From contig CM054115.1 of assembly GCA_028673005.1 (NCBI GenBank), positions 56,406,407 through 56,470,406 on the forward strand: 64,000 nt of DNA. Reading direction: 5' to 3'. Numbering within the stretch: position 1 is the stretch's first letter; each line of letters opens with the position of its first letter. The translations under genes and the position numbers were made by a program. The DNA is from Tanypteryx hageni. Lineage: Eukaryota; Arthropoda; Insecta; Odonata; Petaluridae. The notes beneath the pieces were generated by a model, which was not told where the DNA came from, did not search any database, and saw only the letters and a list, made by a program, of their open reading frames with translations. This document shows, piece by piece, positions 56,533 through 64,000 of the stretch.

Positions 56533-56727
56533 AGTTGTGGTCCATCACCACCTGCCCCTCTCTCAGACTCTGATGTTGGAGGAACTGCATCAATAGCATC
56601 CACCTATTACAAAAATAAAATGCAAATTCCCAGTTACTCCATAGAGAATAAAACAACTGATGACAGAATATTGATGTCTTTTCCGAATCCAATACGCGAC
56701 TTTAAAAATTTTTATGATATTATTACA
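56533..56727 (+). CDS. Exon-like ORF, unrecognised protein
   Basis: An open frame with protein-like composition (PSPPAPLSDSDVGGTASIAS, then KNKMQIPSYSIENKTTDDRI, then FPNPIRDF). It is preceded by 'tatttttcgtattacaag' and followed by ATTACAG|GTATTA, plausible acceptor and donor sites. It lies about 300 bp from the opposite-strand ORF at 55936-56245. No family recognised. The next codons remain open to 56772, so the splice sites are not required to explain it. Confidence 0.25.
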
Positions 56728-56774
56728 GGTATTATGAACGTGATTAGTTGGGAATATCCCTCCTCATTATAACT

Positions 56775-57845
56775 GCTAAAATCGTGGTAAATATAATCCA
56801 ATAAGTTTAGTCATTGCTGGCGTCAAAATAACATGACCACGCTTCCAAGTTGTTATCGGTAATTGTGAGAGAAAATTTTGCCACGGTAATAAAGAGAAAT
56901 AAATCTCGCTTTCGGGTCTCAATAGCCTCTATTAAATCAAACAGCTCATTAATGTAATTAAGAGATAGCAGCTTTATCGATTTTCATCAGTTTCATACAA
57001 TTTGCAACTACGGCGACTGTAGCTGATCTAGGAGTGCGCATTCGAATGCTTATCGATGAAAATGGGTTAACGATAATTCCAGGAATAACGTTTGGCATAG
57101 GATAACAATAGGTATCAATTCTCAACAGTTCGCCCGTCTTCCGCCCGAATCAACGCCACTAACACGCATGACGCGCGCACTCTAGCACAGAGCAGCGGAA
57201 GATGTTTAACCGCTCCCCATCCCCTTCATCCCCACCCGTGCGATCCCTCTTCCTTCCTCCCTCTGGTGACTGAGATATGCACTATCTCTCAGACTATTGG
57301 TGCTTCTTTTTTTAGCTTCGATCGTTACACGGTCATAGGATCTCGCTTCAACAGTGACATGTGACCCATACGCGGGTCTCGGAAGGGAAGCGGATATTGA
57401 CAATGCACTTAATACCGGTGAGAGACAACTTCCCATAGGCGGCAGTGATGACATGGGGGAAAGTAATAGGAGGATTATTTTTTGTAGGAAGAATGGAAGA
57501 TAGAATGGAACGTGACACGACTGGTTACAGGAATCCAGGGGGTCGAGGAAAGTACCTTTCTCGTGAACTGGGTGACCTTCCTTTTGAAAAGAAATTCCAT
57601 AAGAAATTGTAAAATAAATGAAAGTAAGTAGTTACCGGATTGAATGAAACGTTAGTTTTTCTTTAAATCAGTCAGTGGATGATTCCATTAACGGGCTATC
57701 GCAAACACGCCACTTTCGGCAGCTTAAGCTATCGTTTTGAGTAGGGTGAAAATATAGTTTTAGGTATTTTTATACTTTTAAAGTCTATAAAATTGAATGC
57801 AGATATTCAAACATGTTTCCATAAAATTAGAGTTGGTATTTGTAT
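56775..57845. other. Intergenic DNA, nothing recognised
   Basis: 57110-57440 is somewhat GC-richer. Open frames there lack domains. Confidence 0.45.
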
Positions 57846-57855
57846 ATATTATAAT

Positions 57856-58008
57856 CAGGGCGCCAAAAATACACTCGCCAACTATCCGCGGACCAGTTAA
57901 AGAAAGACTGGCGAAAAAATTATCAGCGTAACGTACCACGAAATGAATTATGAGCGAGTGGATTTTGAGAAGTGACGATTAGGTTTTGGATGTATTTTTT
58001 GCGCCTTG
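57856..58008. mobile_element. hAT-type MITE, 153 bp, perfect duplication
   Basis: Left end CAGGGCGCCAAAAATACACT; right end, reversed, CAAGGCGCAAAAAATACATC. Exact 8-bp duplications ATTATAAT at 57848-57855 and 58009-58016. Non-coding. Its ends differ from those of the GGGGTCCCC-type MITEs here. Confidence 0.85.
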
Positions 58009-58019
58009 ATTATAATCAT

Positions 58020-58540
58020 TAGTAGTCTTTCCGAAGGCATGGCCAAAATTATAGCTAAAACCGGTTTATCCATATTCATCTTCATTTTTTCGCAACTATA
58101 CCTTTACAAGTTGTCTTTCGGCAGAAACGTTACCATTCCTCATTGCCCATTGAAATTCAGTTCCCCTTCGATTACATTTTAATCATATTGTCTCACCTAC
58201 GAAACACTCGAACCAGCTAAACTAGCCTTTCACTTTCTAATTAGCTAAATTATGATTCTCTTCTCATCTATTCTTCTCAATTCTTTCCAATACTTTATCC
58301 ATCTATTTTAAGTACAACAATATCCTTCATTAAATTATCCCAAGTTTTGTAGGCATCTTATATGAATTTTTCTAAACATGTTTCCACTCCGTTCAAGATG
58401 ACACTTCACACAAAGCATTTAAACAACATCTTCCTTAAGTCTTTATTTTACTTGTTAAGAGAAGTTCCTTTGTTCTGAAAGCGGATTTTGCTATCATTAT
58501 CCAATTATTTTGCATATTCTATAACAATGATTTAAAGTGT
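58020..58540. other. AT-rich DNA, nothing recognised
   Basis: No feature supported. Confidence 0.4.
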
Positions 58541-58546
58541 TTTTGT

Positions 58547-59129
58547 TTCGACTCGATTCAAACTTCTTCGGTGTTGAATGCACTAAAGAAACAAGAGGTA
58601 GAAGAAACGTACATTACTTTAATCAAGAATATCTGTAAAAACGCAACATCTTCTGTCCAGCTGCATGAAGAAACAAGTGCCTTTAAGACCGAAAAGGGAG
58701 TGAGGCAAGGAGATTCCATGTCTTCTAAATTATTCACAGAAGCTCTAGAGGAAGTATTCAAAACTCGAGAATGGGAAGAAAAGGGTATAAAAGTAAATGG
58801 AGAATATCCGAGTCATTTGCAACATCATATTGTTCGCACCAAGCCCAGAAGAGCTCCATAGAAGAACTGAAGTACTAGAGCAGGCAAGCCAAGAAGCTGA
58901 GCTTAGAATGAATCTTAATAAAACAAAGGTCATGTATAACTCCTTCACAAGTCTCGATAAGATATCTGTCAACGGAGCAGAACTCGAAGAAGTAACAAGT
59001 TATGTTTACTTGGGTCAACTCATTACTACCGACGGATCACTTCTTGGAGAGATCAATCGGAGAGTGAAAATGGCATGGAGTGCTTTTAGCAGGAAAGCAA
59101 GTATCTTTACATCAAGTATCCCAGCATAG
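58547..59129 (+). pseudogene. LINE (RTE-like) reverse transcriptase fragment
   Basis: It starts at the remnant of RT motif A (FDS, at 58547), followed by LNALKKQEVEETYITLIKNI and motif B (KGVRQGDSMSSKLFTEALEEV). A frame change occurs near 58810-58850, where motif C should be: the reading has VICNIILFAPSPEEL instead of FADDI.LFA, so the catalytic Asp pair is lost. It then continues with MNLNKTKVMYN, SYVYLGQLI and INRRVKMAWSAF, and ends at 59129. Both endonuclease and fingers are missing. It is a decayed copy, unrelated in close sequence to the intact LINE at 13463. Confidence 0.82.
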
Positions 59130-59149
59130 ATTTGAATTTTGCCTTCAAG

Positions 59150-59490
59150 ATAAACTTCATTCTTTCATCCACAGTGCGGTGCATTTCCCGACTTCGTATC
59201 TTAATTGTAACTAATTTAAAAATCAATTTGATATAGCCCTGCACCGTTTTCAATGCATCACTTACGGGTGTTTAGAATTGGACATTGGGGTCAAAAACAC
59301 CTCTTAAATATAACTTTTTCTGGAATTTCGGATTTTACCCAGAGGTTGTATCCAATGACCTATATTTCAACCAATTTTCAGCTCCCTGGCACTTCTAAAA
59401 GTACCTTAGGTTTTATATGATATATCCTATGTATGTAAGAAGCAACTATTTATAATGATACTAGAATAATTGCCCGTTGAAATTATTCAA
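59150..59490 (+). repeat. Family R, copy E
   Basis: The most complete R copy: 'cgtatcttaattgtaactaa', 'gccctgcaccgttttcaatg', 'ggacattggggtcaaaaaca', 'ggaatttcggattttaccc', 'cacttctaaaagtacctta', then 'tgtaagaagcaactatttat', 'aatgatactag'. It sits directly downstream of the LINE fragment, raising the possibility that R is the 3' region of such LINEs. Confidence 0.6.
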
Positions 59491-59494
59491 CGAG

Positions 59495-60640
59495 AAACCT
59501 GCATATAGCATAGCAAAATCAAAGTGAATGAAGAAAATTCAGCTGAGCTTGGACCAGGAGGGTCGACAACAACAACTATTTTATACAGGAGGTGCCGCGG
59601 TAATGGCTGTCTTTATCAAATCTGTCCCCAATGATTTTATTTCAGACATAACACTCAACACAATGAATTTTAAAAATCAACTTGCCGATATCAAAGAATT
59701 TCCTTGTGATTTTTAAACTTGTCTTCGTTGATGTATCTAAAGCAGTAAATAACATTTAATATTAACGTATCCAAGGTATGACGGGATTTTCTAAATAACT
59801 ATATAAGCATAAAATTGCCGATATTGCCGAATAACTACGCTGTATTTTTGTCAAAAGAAAACAAAGAAGATTTAAGATATTTATGTCCGGATGTGGATGT
59901 GTGGATGTGGATATCACTTGTAACGTATTTCTATTTGGATCGCACATTCCAATATGATTTCAAAATGTGATATCTGAATGTGTTATCATAACTTTCATCC
60001 GATAAAGTACATTACTCTCAATAACGTGAATAAAAATTACCTGCTTATCTAGTTATAATTACTTCTATGCGTCTTGGTATATAACAAACGTAAAATGAGC
60101 GATAAAGGACGTATTTATATTGCTTAGCGATCGGCGAAGTTCCGCGCAGATATTTATCCTCGCTTCCTCTCTGCCATGTCAAATTTTAAACCAGATGTTA
60201 ATCTTTTACATAATTCAAACAAAAAAGTGAATTTACTATAATTTTTTCTCAAGTATTTTTTTATCTGAAAAATACGAGTAGTTTTTATGCGACGATAACA
60301 AAGAAAAATAAAATAAAATATAAAGTTTGGCTCAATTCTTGAGCCTAATCACTAATCTTTTTAACTCCAATAAAAAATAAACGGCGCAATATACATTGCA
60401 CAAACTTTCTCATATACGTATATACGTTTGGTCTCACTACACTCTTTGCCCTGATATTAACTGTGTTCTTGGCAATTCACTGCCAATTATGTTGATAATG
60501 CGTATCAACAGAACCAAAGCGACTGACACCATCAACCTCTCATATCTAATAACTCTCACTGATAAGCGCGTGACATTAACAGAAAAGTACAGAATTTTAG
60601 ACTAGGGAATCTTCGGGTTCCCTCTCCCCTCTGACGCGTG
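59495..60640. other. AT-rich DNA, nothing recognised
   Basis: No supportable feature. Confidence 0.45.
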
Positions 60641-60654
60641 CGCTGAGCGTCTTG

Positions 60655-61270
60655 CACAGAAATAATGCCACTAGACGATATATAGTAATTTTTGGGACAT
60701 ATGGCTTAGTTAGTATTATTTTTGACAGGCTGTACGATTGGATGGATTTTAATCAATATCCTTATAGCCATTTTTGGGTAAATCGAATTTTGTTTTAAAA
60801 TATCCAAGAATAAAGTACCCTTAATTATTGCGCAATATCGTTCATCTCTTCAGGGTCTATTATGAATGATATTATCCACAAATATGATATATCATTCGAT
60901 TTAGTTTAGCCATTTAGACTGTAATAAGATTTGATTTTTGAGTGGATCGTGGTGGAGGCATGACATCATAGGGCCTAGGTAAGGTAGCTTAGCGTACATT
61001 GTAATGCCATTGGACGCCATGTAGTGATTTTAAGAGATATATGGCTTATGTAGTATCATTTGTGACATCAGACTCTACAACAGGATCGATTTTAATCAAA
61101 TTCTCTGGAGCTATTTTTGAGTAAATAAAATTTTTCTAAAAATCGCCAAGAATAAATTACTCATTATTTTTGTGCAATATCATTTTTATCAAAAAGGATC
61201 CGCAAAAGATGATATATTGCATAAAAACGAGATATCATTCGATTTTATGTACAAGTGTGAGCCCTAGAAC
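60655..61270 (+). repeat. Tandem duplication, period about 338 bp
   Basis: 60655-60925 and 60993-61265 share 'atgccatt/acta.gacg', 'atatatggctta.gtagtat', 'gat.gattttaatcaa', 'agccatttttg.gtaaat', 'ccaagaataaa.tac', 'ttg.gcaatatc' and 'gatatatcattcgatttta'. A polynucleotide run of (GACA)n and 'acgtgtatttcc' follows at 61275-61340, the usual 3' end of RTE/SINE-like repeats. Confidence 0.7.
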
Positions 61271-61449
61271 CGCGAACAGACAGACCGATAGACAGACGGC
61301 ATGGCGAAACCCACCTTTATGGACTCAGGGACACCTAAAACGTGTATTTCCATCAAAATCTCGAAGTCGATTTTTTCACGATTACAATACTTTCTCAATA
61401 TACTAACTACATATATGAGAAAGTAATTATTCTAATGATAAAACATGAA

Positions 61450-61716
61450 CTAGTTAAAAAAATAAGGAATTGGTTATAGATAAAAATTAAATGATGGGAA
61501 ATAGAAAAATTAACTGCAAATTAGAAAATTTCTCACCTCGAGTTAAATATTTAGAAGCAGCAGGAATCCATTCCACCAGCGATAGCTTTAGCTCCCGAGT
61601 CTCGCTATCTCTCCGAGATTCCCAGCAAAGGAAAGGTAATAAGAAACATTCGTATTCGTTTACAGTATGTTTTAAGCATCTCGTACGGTGCTTATCTGGA
61701 GAGGGAAAGAGTGTGG

Positions 61717-61752
<36 letters not shown>

Positions 61753-62400
61753 GAGCAGGAGAGAGGAAGAGAGCTGCGCAAATATCCTAGGATGGCCGCG
61801 CGAGGAGCTGGCGCTTCACTTATTAATTCCAGACAGAAGTCACAATCATTATTTCCAACGAGACCACTACAAAATTCCTTCGTATTCACACACGCTGAAG
61901 TATAATTCAGCTCTATCTTAAAAAAAAACACGAAGGATGTCCGGAGTTAGCAAACTCGGGCAAAATTTTCAAGATAGTATGAACGACTCACCTAGGCTTG
62001 TGCATGATGATGTGTACGACTAGACATATCAAAATGCACACATAAATACGCACATACAAATTAAGCGAATTTTCGAAAAATTTCTTAAATATTCCGTCAC
62101 AGCCAGGCGACATTGGCTCGTTGATCCTAACTTACAGAATTACGATTTTCATCTTCCATTGAAGTACTATAAAAGGTATCTTTTACTACACATTTGTACT
62201 TTTAACAACGTTTACACATGCACACGAATTGTATTGCATAATGTACCATAACTGTCTTAGTAACAGCATAAACCCTGAAACATGGAAATTATGCTTCGAA
62301 CCCCGTTCACGCCAGAATACTATCTCAACCCATTTCTGCATTTATTCAAAACATATTACACGTTTATATAAACAACCGCATGATGCGTGCAATGCATGTG
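61450..62400. other. Intergenic DNA with a (GA)n microsatellite
   Basis: 61708-61755 is a (GA)n run read directly. The surrounding frames (Arg/Glu or Ser/Leu repeats) are artefacts. Nothing else recognised. Confidence 0.6.
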
Positions 62401-62409
62401 TATAATAGG

Positions 62410-64000
62410 TTTCGAGCATAGACAACAGGGAAGGGGGCAAAGATATAAAGAGTGAGAGAAAGAATTGAGCAAGGAGGGAGAGAGGAGGGCGGGTTAGGAG
62501 ACTGGAGTGAGGATTCGAAAAGAACTCTAGAAAGGGTGGGGAGTGGGAGGGTAACGTAGTGGCGCAGGGACGGGTGCGGTCGCTTCGGCAATGCGGATGC
62601 CGCCGTTTCATCCCCTCCATCCCCTTTCCCCCAAACCCTCCATCCTTATCCCTTTCTCCCCTCGCTTCCCTCTGCATCCTCCCTCCTCCCCTTCCACTTC
62701 CATCCTCCATTGCCGAGGAGTCTCTCCCTGTCTCCCTCTCTTCCTCCTCTTTCACTCTCTCCTTTCCTATCTCTCCCTCCCTCTTGGGCTGGATTGGATA
62801 ATCGAGTCGGCAAACGGACGGTGAGGCAGAGCTGTGCACAAAAAAAGAAGAAGAAAGGACTTTGTTCTCCCTCTCCTCTCTTTTCCATTCCCTTTCCACT
62901 TTTTCCTCCTTCCCTTTTCCGTTCTTACGATATTCTTCCGTTTTCTTCAATATTTATACGTGCATCGCCAAAAAAAATCTCATGCGAAAAAGACGTCTCT
63001 TTTTCCGCTCTTCCTATCCGATTGCTTTCATCTTTTTTTCTCCACTTCCTCTTTCCCTCTTTTCTTCGTTGCCATACGACATTTCTAGAGTTCCTTTCCT
63101 TCGCTCTTTCGGATATGATTATCTTCCTCCATTTCTTTTTCTCCTAGTTCGAACTTCATCACTAACCTTACTTAAACTTCATTTCTTTTGCGTATTCCTG
63201 CTGTTTTGTCTCTAGAACCTTTCTTCTCTTGTCTCATTCTTATGCCACTCCATCTCGCGGACATTTCTTTTTCTAGCTTTTTCTAATCCCTTTCACTTTC
63301 TCTTTTCTACCCCCTTTCTCTCTCTCTCGCTATTTCCAAGTCGCCTCGACCCATTTCTCTCTCTGGCCCTCGCGACTACCTCTGCAGCTAAGCGTTGAGT
63401 CATCCCCTTTTTCTAATCGTCCCAAAGATTTCTCCTCTTCTCTCTCACTGCTATCCCTCCTCCTCACGCAATTCAACTCTTAATTTTCTTTTCCTCACTT
63501 CTATTCCCAATCCGTTTTTCGTTTATTTTAATCAAACTTTTCCTTCTTTTTCGTCGTATTTTAGTCTCATCTACCTCTCTTTTTCATTCGACGGCAATAA
63601 ATGTAACACGAATGGCGGAGAGGAGAAATATCTTGATCGTGAACGGTTATCGAATCCGGGTTTTGCACAAACCGAACAGACGCTCTAAAAGTATGATCCC
63701 TCCCTATCACTATCTCTCCATCTATAACTATTTCTTACACATTTTCCCTTTCCCGTATTTCTTTTTGCTTTTTCCTAATACATAGATATCACTTAATCTA
63801 TCCCTACATTTTTGCTTACATTTGTCTCTTGAGAAGATCTATATATCCCTAAACTTGGTCTAAACCTCCTTTCCTTTCCTCGACCTCTCATTTTCTTCTA
63901 ATCTTTTTTCATCCTATTTCTATGTTTCTCTCCTATCCTTCATCCATTTTTCCTGCCTTCTCTGAATCCCATTCACTCAGTCATTTTCATTGATTATCCG
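62410..64000. repeat. Purine block switching to a long pyrimidine block
   Basis: GA-rich on the plus strand at 62430-62560, then CT-rich from 62610 to the window end with few breaks. The strand bias flips at about 62570-62610 in a GC-richer CpG-containing patch, as at 37560-37700. The many open frames on either strand are low-complexity shadows. Confidence 0.75.

Noticed and set aside
62342..62950. 202-codon minus-strand open frame
   Set aside because: Glu/Arg/Lys/Gly low complexity from GA-rich sequence; several overlapping frames are open as well.

Overview
This window looks like repeat-rich, AT-rich, non-coding genomic DNA from an animal, most probably an arthropod (insect-like). There are no operons, no long host ORFs and no rRNA or true tRNA genes. 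The recognisable content is Penelope-like and other non-LTR retroelements, tRNA-derived SINEs, Tigger/pogo, mariner-like, Mutator-like, hAT-like and Harbinger-like DNA transposon remnants, plus microsatellites and kilobase-scale polypurine tracts. The species cannot be named from sequence alone.

Layout. 0-8 kb: dispersed repeats (an RTE-like family called R here, an S SINE-like family, two Tigger-type ends). 8.5-12.5 kb: two opposed copies of one tRNA-derived SINE flank a degenerate repeat (family T). T is interrupted by a hairpin-shaped Penelope-like element (PLE) with a 17-bp target duplication, GIY-YIG endonuclease ORFs in both arms and hammerhead-ribozyme-like motifs. A Harbinger-like MITE lies next to it. 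13.3-15.2 kb: a minus-strand non-LTR reverse transcriptase ORF of 516 codons, inserted in a copy of R and carrying an inverted piece of R at its 5' end. 18-25.8 kb: two hAT-type MITEs with 8-bp duplications and one complete but dead Tigger element (2,409 bp). 28.5-33.2 kb: a Tigger end, a 1.4-kb foldback structure with 15-bp repeat arrays in opposite orientation at its two ends, a duplicated S-family repeat, and a second, frameshifted PLE copy.

33.9-38.5 kb: about 3.7 kb of almost pure polypurine on the plus strand runs into a GC-rich, CpG-containing island with TATA-like sites; a second GC-rich TATA-containing island lies at 40.1-40.5 kb. These are the best candidates for host promoters. 41-48 kb: mostly unique AT-rich DNA with microsatellites, a third hAT MITE and two exon-like minus-strand ORFs. 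49.5-51.1 kb: a Mutator-like (MULE) element inserted in a mariner-like transposase gene, followed by a minisatellite and the end of another mariner-like copy. 53-54.2 kb and 62.4-64 kb: further polypurine and polypyrimidine blocks. 55.7-56.8 kb: two unrecognised exon-like ORFs. 57.86 kb: a fourth hAT-type MITE. 58.5-59.5 kb: a broken LINE reverse transcriptase followed by an R copy. 60.6-61.3 kb: a tandem duplication of about 340 bp.

The elements are not a cooperating gene set; the window records successive nested insertions. The most interesting signals are the covarying hammerhead-like motifs in two divergent PLE copies, the MULE-in-mariner nest, the rearranged LINE 5' junction whose ORF runs into target repeat sequence, and the unassigned foldback array. 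Calls rest on reading motifs and repeats by eye; no database search was run.
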